DNA of 64,000 nt. Source: Candidatus Dormiibacterota bacterium (GTDB taxonomy: Bacteria > Chloroflexota > Dormibacteria > Aeolococcales > Aeolococcaceae). The stretch spans positions 283,741-347,740 of the forward strand of contig PMOL01000008.1 in assembly GCA_003162415.1 (NCBI GenBank), given 5' to 3'. Numbering within the stretch: the stretch's first letter is position 1; each line of letters starts with the position of its first letter. Below the pieces are notes generated by a model that made no database searches, was not told the DNA's origin, and was given only the letters and a program-made list of their open reading frames with translations. Shown here piece by piece: positions 17,734 to 25,306 of the stretch. Position numbers and translations under genes: made by a program.

Positions 17734-18855
17734 GTGATTCCGTTCGGGATCCACCGCCGTATTCCGCTGGTGCGCAGGCCGTTCTACCAGCGGGATCAGG
17801 CGATCCGCGAACGCGATGAACTCGCAGCGGAGCTGCACCTCTTGAAGTCGACCGCGGTCACCCCGCCGCAGTCCATTGAAGATGACCACGGCGCCCTGGT
17901 GGAAAGGATTATCGCTGCGTATGAGCAGTCGGTAGTCGTCACCCAGCAGTCAGATTCATTCTGGGACAGCGCATTCTTCAATCTGAAGCGTGACGTTCAT
18001 GACGCGCTCATGGCGAAGGACCGCCTCCTTCTCGCCGAGATGCTGCGTGATCCTGGCCGAACCGACCTGTTCTACGGTTTCGAGAACCTCGCGCGCAGTC
18101 TCGCGCATGGGGCGAACTACGGCGGCCGGAACGTCCACCTCGACCTGATGCTGCTGTCCGAAGCGATGGGAGTGGAGCGGAGCAGAAACCCGGAATATGG
18201 GGAGCCAACCTCGTTGCCGGATGTGGAATCATTGCTGGAGAGACTCGACGACGCCCTCGGCACTTCGCTTCAATTCCCGAATCCCTTCGCCGGCGAGGTC
18301 GGATTGGCGACATCGCGTGGCGTTGCCAGTTATCGCGCGGTTCAAGCGATCTTCCAAGCCTGGCGTATCGTCCGATTGGTCGATACGCACCCCGGTGCGC
18401 GAGTGCTCGAGATCGGTGCGGGCCTGGGTCGCACGGCCTACTACGCAACTCAGTTCGGGGTGTCCGATTACACGATCATCGACATTCCCCTATCGAATGT
18501 GGCACAAGCTACGTTTCTGGGCCCCGCACTGGGCACAGACGCTATCAGGCTCTTCGGCGAGGACGGTTCAGGCGTTCGTATTCTGCCACCGCCTATGTTC
18601 CTCGAAGGCGATGACAGCTACGATCTCGTTGTCAACGTGGATTCCTTGACGGAGCTGGCACCTGATGTCGCCCGATTGTACGCTGAAGCGATCAAGGCAC
18701 GGGCCGCGCTGTTCCTGTCCATCAATCACGAACATGAGGCTTTCACGGTAAGAGAGTTGTTTAACCAAATTGAACTGACTGCCGCGAGCCGTGCACCGTA
18801 TTGGATGCGGCGGGGCTATGTGGAAGAGGTGTTCCCTGTGAGACAGCGCCCGTAG
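17734..18855 (+). CDS. Putative sugar O-methyltransferase
   Basis: A 373-residue cytoplasmic protein. The C-terminal ~170 residues contain an S-adenosylmethionine fold: motif I is ARVLEIGAGLGRTAYYATQFG, followed by YTIIDIPLSN and DLVVNVDSLTEL. The arrangement 'DIPLSN...NVDSLTE' is that of putative sugar O-methyltransferases linked to surface polysaccharides. The N-terminal ~60 residues are a charged helical segment. The start is GTG at 17734 with AGGAAG upstream. No glycan biosynthesis genes are adjacent, so the substrate is open. Confidence 0.8.
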   Translation: MIPFGIHRRIPLVRRPFYQRDQAIRERDELAAELHLLKSTAVTPPQSIEDDHGALVERIIAAYEQSVVVTQQSDSFWDSAFFNLKRDVHDALMAKDRLLLAEMLRDPGRTDLFYGFENLARSLAHGANYGGRNVHLDLMLLSEAMGVERSRNPEYGEPTSLPDVESLLERLDDALGTSLQFPNPFAGEVGLATSRGVASYRAVQAIFQAWRIVRLVDTHPGARVLEIGAGLGRTAYYATQFGVSDYTIIDIPLSNVAQATFLGPALGTDAIRLFGEDGSGVRILPPPMFLEGDDSYDLVVNVDSLTELAPDVARLYAEAIKARAALFLSINHEHEAFTVRELFNQIELTAASRAPYWMRRGYVEEVFPVRQRP

Positions 18856-18929
18856 ACAACGCGCGCCTTCAGTGATGACATCTTCTTCGACGTGGCGCGG
18901 TCGCTTCCCGCGCCCTCGCACAGTTGCAC

Positions 18930-19289
18930 ATGGCGGGCGCCATGCCCCCTAACCGAGGGGTAGTGCGCGACTCTGCTCACCACCGTCTGGTCTGGGCGCA
19001 GGACGGCAGCGAAGCCGAGCTTGTCTATCGACGCAGGGGCAACCGTCTGATCCTGATTCACACGGGCGTCCCCGAAGCGCTCGGCGGCCAGGGTATCGCG
19101 GGCATGCTCGTCCAGGCAGCGATCGAGTGGGCGGAACTCGACCATTTGACGGTCGTGCCGATCTGCGCCTATGCGCGCAAGTGGCTTTCGGAGCATGCAG
19201 ATGCCGCGACCAACGTGGAGATTCGCTGGAGACCGTCGGCCTCAGTGCCCGACCAGGTGCCGCCCGAGGAAAGGCACGAACCTCAGTAA
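18930..19289 (+). CDS. GNAT-fold acetyltransferase of the small YjdJ/CG type
   Basis: A 119-residue protein of the compact acetyltransferase group (PF14542 type). The acetyl-CoA segment is HTGVPEALGGQGIAGMLV, and the end of the fold is VVPICAYARKWLSEH, typical of this subfamily. It follows the methyltransferase gene closely on the same strand. TTG at 18924 and ATG at 18942 are alternative starts. The substrate is unknown; members are cytoplasmic. Confidence 0.85.
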   Translation: MAGAMPPNRGVVRDSAHHRLVWAQDGSEAELVYRRRGNRLILIHTGVPEALGGQGIAGMLVQAAIEWAELDHLTVVPICAYARKWLSEHADAATNVEIRWRPSASVPDQVPPEERHEPQ

Positions 19290-19325
19290 CTCGAGTAATC
19301 GTCGTCGAATCCAGACACTCGCCGA

Positions 19326-20537
19326 TCAACCGGAGCGGCGGACCATCGGCGCCAGGAGTGCGATCAGCGCGCAGCAGACAACCACCACGATCAACGAACG
19401 CGTGAGGGTGAACGCCTGCGCGACGAAACCAATCAACGGAGGGCCGGCGAGGAGCCCTGCGTAGCCAGTTGACGCGACTGCGGCAATGGCCACCCGTGGC
19501 GCCAGGGATCTCGATCGACCGGCGGCGCTGAAGAGCGTTGGGACCACGTTGGCGAGACCGAGACCAATCAAACCGAATCCGCCGACAGCGAGCGCAGGCC
19601 GACCAAGGAGCAAGGTCGCGGTCAAGCCGAGAGCAGCGAGGGCACCTCCGCTGCGCAATAGCTGCGTGGCGCCCAGGCGGCTCGTCAGCCAGTCGCCGCT
19701 CAAGCGCCCCACAGCCATTGCCACCGAGAAAGCCGCGAATGCAGTTGCCGCGAAGGCTGCGTTCGCCCCCAGCGATTTGTGGAGGTATACGGCGCTCCAA
19801 TCGCCGCTGGCTCCCTCTGCCAGGAGACTGCAGAAAGCCATAAGCCCGAGTGCCGCCATTGGCAAGGACAGCCTCCTAACCCGAACGCGTGCCCTAGGTG
19901 GTCTGCTTGCCGTGTGCGGCTGTGGAGTCGGAAGCCACTGGTGCGCGGCGATGGCGGCGGCACCCAGAAGAAGCGCAGGCCCGAGCGCGCGGTCGAACGG
20001 TGCAATGCTGAGCGCCGCGAGCGCGCCACCTGTGAGTGCGCCCGCGAACCCTCCGATGCTGTAGAAGCCGTGGAACGTTGACATGAGAGGCCTCTGATAC
20101 AAGGCTTCGACGACTGAGGCGTGTATGTTCATGGCGACGTCCATCGTTCCGAGGGCAGCGCCAAAGACGACTAAGGTGAGGGTAAGCACCGGTAGCGTCG
20201 GCGCCAAAGGCAGGAGCGGCAGGACGACGCAGCCGACGATTGCGGCCAGGATCACGACTCTCCGGCCGCCCGCTCGCCCGACCAGCCAGCCCGTTGACGG
20301 CGTGGAGATCACCGCACCAACTGCGACGCCCAGGAGAGCAATGCCGAGCTCGCTGGCATTCAAACCGAGCTTCTGCTGCACCGCCGGTATGAGCGGCACC
20401 CATGTTGCCAGGACCGCACCATTGACAAAGAACATGGTCAGCACGGCAGCACGCGCGGACCGATGGCGGCTTACTGACTCCCCAGCCAGACTGCTTCCAG
20501 GTATCACCTCTGACTTACAGGCAATGCCGAATCCCAT
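19326..20537 (-). CDS. Major facilitator superfamily transporter
   Basis: A 403-residue integral membrane protein with about twelve helices. Helix 1 contains VNGAVLATWVPLIPAVQQKLGLN, and the loop after helix 2 is GWLVGRAGGRRVV, the MFS motif A equivalent. The middle GFYSIGGFAGALTGG and the second-half VGRLSGDWLTSRLG support the MFS fold of the fucose-permease/YbjJ-like group. Such proteins export small metabolites or drugs using the proton gradient. It is convergent with the acetyltransferase gene. Confidence 0.9.
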   Translation of the reverse strand: MGFGIACKSEVIPGSSLAGESVSRHRSARAAVLTMFFVNGAVLATWVPLIPAVQQKLGLNASELGIALLGVAVGAVISTPSTGWLVGRAGGRRVVILAAIVGCVVLPLLPLAPTLPVLTLTLVVFGAALGTMDVAMNIHASVVEALYQRPLMSTFHGFYSIGGFAGALTGGALAALSIAPFDRALGPALLLGAAAIAAHQWLPTPQPHTASRPPRARVRVRRLSLPMAALGLMAFCSLLAEGASGDWSAVYLHKSLGANAAFAATAFAAFSVAMAVGRLSGDWLTSRLGATQLLRSGGALAALGLTATLLLGRPALAVGGFGLIGLGLANVVPTLFSAAGRSRSLAPRVAIAAVASTGYAGLLAGPPLIGFVAQAFTLTRSLIVVVVCCALIALLAPMVRRSG

Positions 20538-20685
20538 CGGGTGATAGCTTTACAGCTGCCGAACCGCGGTCAAGGACGCGTGAACCAACGAACACACTGA
20601 CAGCGTTGGCTACGAGTTCCTCTGCGACCTGAAGACCGACTCCTTGATTGGCTCCGGTTACCGAGGCTGTGCGTTTGTTGTCCAT
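20515..20685 (-). pseudogene. N-terminal remnant of a short-chain dehydrogenase
   Basis: The frame starts at ATG 20685 after a GGAGA ribosome site. It reads MDNKRTASVTGANQGVGLQV, the Rossmann TGxxxGxG motif of short-chain dehydrogenases, then AEELVANAVSVFVGSR. After about 45 residues homology stops, and the frame ends inside the start of the MFS gene. The catalytic YxxxK region is missing. It is a truncated gene, probably cut by a deletion that joined it to the transporter gene. Confidence 0.65.
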
Positions 20686-21536
20686 CGGAGTCTCCTCACA
20701 CTCATGACCTGCGGACGGCGACGCATCAGGAACCGGTGGTCGTTGCGTCATCGCCGTCAACGGTGCCTGCTTGCCCACTACTCCGCGAGTCCGTCTCTTG
20801 GGCAGCGTGCGAAGCCTAGCGCTGCCGTGCGGCCCGACGGCCATGCCGACCGCCAGGCCATAGGAGTTCGCGCGTACTGGCAAGCCCGTCCGCCGGCGCC
20901 GACGCGAGCGCTGCCAAGGTGTCAGTGGGTGTGTCCGTCCTCCACAAATCTGTAGATTTAGAGCGCCCAATTCGTACCCAAATGGTGGTGCCGAGGGACA
21001 GGATCGAACTGTCGATACCAGGTTTTTCAGTCGGGCAAACTGACGTTTGTGGACGTCCTCTGAGTTCCATTATCGTATTCGGGAGCGCCTTAAAAGCACC
21101 ATTGACGTCCAGGGTTGCTTACCAACATCCACGCATGAAGGTGTCAGGGAAGGTGTCATTTGCGGCTGCCTCGGCGGCCTCTGGCTGAACCCCTCGGATC
21201 CCTTGTCGGGGCTGTCGAAACCGCCTCTGGTGACAAGACGCTCGGGTGAGCGAGGGATTCCTCACACGGCGGCACAGTGACGGCCCTGAGGGTGGGCCTG
21301 ACGCGAACTGCATCAAGGCTGCGTTGGAGCTGCTCGGAGGCTGGCGCGGGGTCTTGGTTTCTAAACTCACCGTCGCTGAAATCGCGCCGCCTCTCGAGAG
21401 CGAGGCCTCGGCGACACACCCTGCGGGGCTGGGCCGTGGCGGCCATCGGATGTGCCGCCGAGGAGTGCAGCCACCCTTTCGCGGGGGGCGGTTGCACCAT
21501 CGACAGCCCATCAGGCCCGCGGGTACTGTGCGCCTC
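20686..21536. other. Non-coding stretch with a tRNA scar and repeat relics
   Basis: No convincing gene was seen. The stretch holds a tRNA 3'-half (20987-21031) and a ~60-bp segment around 21067-21120 related to 13048-13105. It also holds a minus-strand C-terminal-like tail (NDTFPDTFMRGCW, ending near 21119) and a degenerate copy of the dispersed repeat at 21240-21275. Confidence 0.5.
20987..21031 (-). pseudogene. 3' half of a tRNA-Phe-like gene (possible integration scar)
   Basis: Reading the minus strand, a tRNA 3' end is recognisable: a CTGAAAA anticodon-type loop (anticodon GAA, phenylalanine), then the T-arm GACAG-TTCGATC-CTGTC with a perfect 5-bp stem, then CCTCGGCA and CCA. The 5' half (acceptor strand, D-arm, anticodon 5' stem) is absent. 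Half tRNAs of this kind are left by site-specific integration into tRNA genes. Confidence 0.55.
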
Positions 21537-23675
21537 ATGACAGCACGCTGGGAGCGCAGGGCCGTTCCGCTCGCCTGGTGTGTGGGGGTGTTCTGCCTAG
21601 GACTGGTGGTTGCCAGCCTGGTCCTGTTGCCGCTCGACTGGAAGGCGATTGACTCGGTGAGAACCGCGCGGTTGGGCTATTTACTCGGTGCGCCCATCAC
21701 CGCCATCCTCGGCGTGTTGATCGCGATCCGCCGCCCCCGGAACTCAATTGGTTGGTTGCTGCTGGCCATTGCTGTGGCTGACTCAATCTGCCTTTTCGCC
21801 GACTTCATCGCGATGCGCGGGTTGCTGTCCGGCGCATCACCTCGCGCTTGGGTGACGTGGGCAGCCTGGGTGTACAACAACGGCTTTGGTATTGGTGCCT
21901 TATTGCTGCTCTTCGTGGTCTTCGTCTTCCCGAACGGACGGATACTACCCGGACCGCGCTGGCGATGGGCCGCCTGGGTGGGGCTTACCACCGCCGTTGC
22001 CCTGACTGCATCGACGATGGTTTCAACGCAATCGGCGCAGTTATCGCCTCGGCTGCCAAGTCTGATCAACCCCCTGGCCGTACCCGCACTTGACAGCCTG
22101 ACGAACAATAACGGCACCCTTCAAAGCCTGCTCTTCCTGCTGATTTTCCTAATTCTGGTAACGGCGGTGGTGGTGCGCTTCCGCCGATCGCGGGGTGTTG
22201 AACGGCGCCAGATGCGCTGGTTTGCCTATGTCGCGGCCACTGCCTTGGGAATCTTCATCTTGACGTTCACGCCGCTCCTCTCCGATGCGGGGACTGCCAT
22301 AGACAACTACACCTTAGACTTTGGGCTTGTAGTCGCCCTCCCGCTCACAATCGGGCTCGCTGTGATGAGGTACGGCCTTTACGACCTCGACGTCTTCATC
22401 GGCCGGAGCATCGTCTACGGCTCACTGGCTGTCTTCATCACTGCGGTATATGTCGGCATCGCCGTCGGCATCGGCACTCTCGTCGGCAGTGGCGGCAAAC
22501 CCAACCTGGCCCTGTCCATTCTCGCCACTGCCATAGTGGCCATTGGCTTCCAGCCGGTTCGGGAGCGGGTACAGCGAGTCGCGAATCGGCTCGTCTACGG
22601 GAAGCGAGCTACTCCGTACGAAGTCCTCTCACAGTTCTCCGAGCGGGTAGCCGAGTCGTACGCCAGCGACGAGGTGCTCCCGCGTATGGCCCGGGTCCTC
22701 GCGGAAGGCACCGCTGCTGAACTCTCCGAGATCTGGCTGCGCAGCGGCGATGAGTTGCGTCGTGCTGCAGCCTTCCCGCTCGATGCCGCAATACCCTCGG
22801 TGTTGCACTTGAACGGCGCTGGAGAACTCTCGATCCCCAATGCGGATCGATCACTGCTGGTTCGCCATCAGGGCGACGTGCTGGGTGCGTTGACAGTGAC
22901 CAAGCGGCGCGGCGAATCGCTCACGCCGATCGAGATCAAGCTCATGGACGACCTCGCCCATCAGGCGGGTCTCGTCCTCAAGAATGTCGGCCTCACCGCT
23001 GATTTGCAAGCCCGACTTGTGGACCTCCGAGGCTCCCGGCAGAGGCTCGTGGCTGCACAAGATCATGAACGCCGCAAGCTGGAGCGCGACCTCCACGATG
23101 GAGCCCAGCAATACTTGGTGGCGATCAAGGTCAAGCTCGGCCTCGCCGAGATGTTGCTGACGAAAGATCCGAAGAAGGCGATCACAACTCTTGAGCAACT
23201 CAAAGGCGATGCGGATGAAGCATTGGAGACGCTTCGCGATCTGGCCCGCGGCATCTATCCCCCGCTGCTGGCTGAGAAGGGCCTGCCCACCGCCCTCCAA
23301 GCGCAGGCGCGCAAGGCCACGCTGCCGATCACCATCGAAATCGATGGCATCGGACGCTATCCACAAGACACCGAGGCGGCACTGTACTTCTGCATTCTCG
23401 AAGCCCTTCAGAACATTCAGAAGTACGCGAAGGCATCGAGAGCCGTCGTTCGCCTAAGGCAGGACGGTGATCTGCTCACTGTCGAGGTCAACGATGACGG
23501 GCGCGGCTTTGTCGTCAGCACTACCGCTCGCGGCAATGGGCTGACCAATATGGAAGACCGCCTCGATGCCCTCGGGGGGAACCTTCAGGTCGAATCGACC
23601 GTGGGGCGGGGGACGACACTCCGCGCCACAGTTCCTGTGTCGCACCAGGTGCTCGCCGGCAGCGCGGTCAGCTAG
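21537..23675 (+). CDS. Large membrane sensor histidine kinase (paralogue 2, orphan)
   Basis: A 712-residue kinase with the same architecture as the ones at 6626 and 25307. The N-terminal membrane region (residues ~10-300) has the repeat-like IGWLLLAIAVADS segment and the conserved FIGRSIVYGSLAVFITAVYV. A GAF-like region follows, with LLVRHQGDVLGALTVTKRRG. The phosphoacceptor motif is ERDLHDGAQQYLVAIKVKLG, and the ATPase boxes are EALQNIQKYA, VNDDGRGF and GLTNMEDRLDALGG. From the linker onward it is nearly identical in pattern to paralogue 1, while the membrane sensor part has diverged. No response regulator gene is adjacent. Confidence 0.9.
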   Translation: MTARWERRAVPLAWCVGVFCLGLVVASLVLLPLDWKAIDSVRTARLGYLLGAPITAILGVLIAIRRPRNSIGWLLLAIAVADSICLFADFIAMRGLLSGASPRAWVTWAAWVYNNGFGIGALLLLFVVFVFPNGRILPGPRWRWAAWVGLTTAVALTASTMVSTQSAQLSPRLPSLINPLAVPALDSLTNNNGTLQSLLFLLIFLILVTAVVVRFRRSRGVERRQMRWFAYVAATALGIFILTFTPLLSDAGTAIDNYTLDFGLVVALPLTIGLAVMRYGLYDLDVFIGRSIVYGSLAVFITAVYVGIAVGIGTLVGSGGKPNLALSILATAIVAIGFQPVRERVQRVANRLVYGKRATPYEVLSQFSERVAESYASDEVLPRMARVLAEGTAAELSEIWLRSGDELRRAAAFPLDAAIPSVLHLNGAGELSIPNADRSLLVRHQGDVLGALTVTKRRGESLTPIEIKLMDDLAHQAGLVLKNVGLTADLQARLVDLRGSRQRLVAAQDHERRKLERDLHDGAQQYLVAIKVKLGLAEMLLTKDPKKAITTLEQLKGDADEALETLRDLARGIYPPLLAEKGLPTALQAQARKATLPITIEIDGIGRYPQDTEAALYFCILEALQNIQKYAKASRAVVRLRQDGDLLTVEVNDDGRGFVVSTTARGNGLTNMEDRLDALGGNLQVESTVGRGTTLRATVPVSHQVLAGSAVS

Positions 23676-23683
23676 GTCGATCC

Positions 23684-23716
23684 GCTCTGGTGTGTTAATG
23701 GCACGCTGGGGTGAGC
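23684..23716 (+). repeat. Dispersed polar repeat, copy 1
   Basis: The core (23689-23713) matches the consensus with one change (TTAATGGCAC). It is enclosed by GCTC/GAGC. It lies between the kinase stop and the convergent TetR gene. Confidence 0.75.
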
Positions 23717-23807
23717 TGGGCCGCTCACGCTCGAGCCGCTCGCCAACCCACTTTGCGGTTCGTTGCACCAGCGGTTGCCTGTTTCGTCGCAGGGGCCGTC
23801 CGGTGTG

Positions 23808-24467
23808 TTAGGTGCCGCTCAGCGGGAGGGTCGCATTGCTGTTCGCGGCTGGGTCGAGCAGCAGCTGGGATAGTGCGCTGGTTGTCCAGTTCTCGCACTG
23901 ACTGGCCGTCCACCCGTGGCGGGCGGTGAGGTCGGCGAAGGCTTCGACGGAGCAGAGGGTCGACAGCAGACCGACGGCCTGCGTGGTAGTCAGGCTGGGG
24001 GCGAGGGCGCCGTCGGCTTCCAGCCTGCTGATCAACCACCGCACGCCGTCGTCGTGCCTGCGGGTACCCTCGGCATACACGATGGCCAGGGTGGCATCGA
24101 CGGCGGCGGCCGAGCGGACCGCGGCGATGATGTCGCCGCAGCGCTCGTGCAGGCTGCGGTTGAGCGCCACGGCCAGCCGGATCAGCTCCGCGGGGTTGGT
24201 CTCCGCCGCGATGCGCTCGGTGAAGCCCGCCGTAGCGGCCTCCTCGTCGATCAGGTCGTTGAGTTCCCGCGCGATGGCCGCCTTGGTGCCGAACGCTTTG
24301 TACACCGTGGCGAGCGCGACCCCCGCCTCGGCCGCGATCGCTTCCACGGTCGTACCGGCGTACCCGGAGGCCACGAACAGCCGCAGGGCGGCACGCACGA
24401 TTTGCCGCCGGGTCCCGGCTGCCTGCTGCTGCCGCCACGTCGCCACCTCTTGACAGTACCAGTTCAT
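23808..24467 (-). CDS. TetR-family transcriptional regulator
   Basis: A 219-residue regulator. The N-terminal helix-turn-helix is complete (RRQIVRAALRLFVASGYAGTTVEAIAAEAGVALATVYKAF), followed by a helical ligand domain with a C-terminal TetR_C-like part. ATG at 24465-24467 is chosen because it gives a normal N-terminal arm; a longer frame reaches 24710 across the divergent cupin gene. A 19-bp palindrome covers this start codon, so the protein very likely represses itself and the cupin gene. The ligand is unknown. Confidence 0.92.
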   Translation of the reverse strand: MNWYCQEVATWRQQQAAGTRRQIVRAALRLFVASGYAGTTVEAIAAEAGVALATVYKAFGTKAAIARELNDLIDEEAATAGFTERIAAETNPAELIRLAVALNRSLHERCGDIIAAVRSAAAVDATLAIVYAEGTRRHDDGVRWLISRLEADGALAPSLTTTQAVGLLSTLCSVEAFADLTARHGWTASQCENWTTSALSQLLLDPAANSNATLPLSGT

Positions 24468-24474
24468 CTGGTAC
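24456..24474. promoter_or_regulatory. Palindromic operator of the TetR/cupin pair
   Basis: GTACCAG-N5-CTGGTAC is a perfect inverted repeat with 7-bp arms. It spans the regulator's ATG and the 50-70 bases before the divergent cupin gene. Size, symmetry and place fit a TetR operator controlling both directions. Confidence 0.75.
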
Positions 24475-24524
24475 AGTCCGCATCTACCAAGTAGTCGCAT
24501 CATCCACCAAAAGGAGCCGCCGCG

Positions 24525-25043
24525 ATGGATGCCATCCAGGAAGCGAACGATCACCGCGCCGGGCCGTACCTGCTCACACCAGGCGAGATCCGCCGGAGCC
24601 CGCTGTCGGTGCCGAGCATCAAGGCCGATTCGTCCGACACCGCTGGGCTGGTCACCGTGTGCGAGGGGACGCTGGCACCCTGGGAGCCGGGCCCGCCGCT
24701 GCACCTGCACACGCGTCAGGACGAAGCGCTGTATGTAGTGGAAGGCACCCTACTGGTGCAGATCGGCGAGGACCGCCACGAGCTGACCGCGGGGACCTTT
24801 GCCTGGATACCTCGGGACACCCCGCATACCTTCGCGAACGGAGCCGACACGGCCGTCCGAGCGATCAACATCTCCGTGCCCGGCGGCCTCGAAGGACTGT
24901 TCACCGAACAGGGTGAGTACTTCGCTCACCTGCACGGCGCGCCGGACCTAGCCGAACTGGGCCGCATCGGGGCTCGCTACGGTGGCCGCATGCTCGGCGC
25001 ACCGATCACCGCCATCGGCGCCCCCGGCCAGCCGCCGTCCTGA
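24525..25043 (+). CDS. Cupin-domain protein
   Basis: A 172-residue single-cupin protein. Cupin motif 1 is PPLHLHTRQDEALYVVEGTL, containing the His/His/Glu metal ligands, and motif 2 is GTFAWIPRDTPHTFAN with the last His. This resembles quercetinase-like small cupins, which can be dioxygenases, isomerases or binding proteins. It is divergent from a TetR gene with a shared operator, so it is probably induced by the TetR ligand, which may be its substrate. The start ATG follows AAAGGAGCCGCCGCG. Confidence 0.9.
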   Translation: MDAIQEANDHRAGPYLLTPGEIRRSPLSVPSIKADSSDTAGLVTVCEGTLAPWEPGPPLHLHTRQDEALYVVEGTLLVQIGEDRHELTAGTFAWIPRDTPHTFANGADTAVRAINISVPGGLEGLFTEQGEYFAHLHGAPDLAELGRIGARYGGRMLGAPITAIGAPGQPPS

Positions 25044-25306
25044 CCGAACCAGCCGTGTGGGTACGTTGCCTTCGGATGAGGAATGTGCGGCAGCACAACG
25101 GGGCTGAAGCGGCGGCCGGGCTATCGCCAGCAGAACCGCCCGCACGACGAGGCGCCGCTGAGCGACCCGGCGATGACCCGCTCCAAACGCTCTCCCGCTC
25201 TCGTTCGAGCCGCCAGACGGGAAGCCCGATGCCGGGGTGTTGGCCATCCCTTGCAGGTCCGGCGTGCACCCTTTCCACGCCGAATGCGGACGGCGAAGAT
25301 TCGGTC

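Noticed and set aside
20960..21060. A complete tRNA gene at the tRNA-like sequence
   Set aside because: No 5' acceptor strand, D-arm or pairing anticodon stem is found upstream of the anticodon-type loop.
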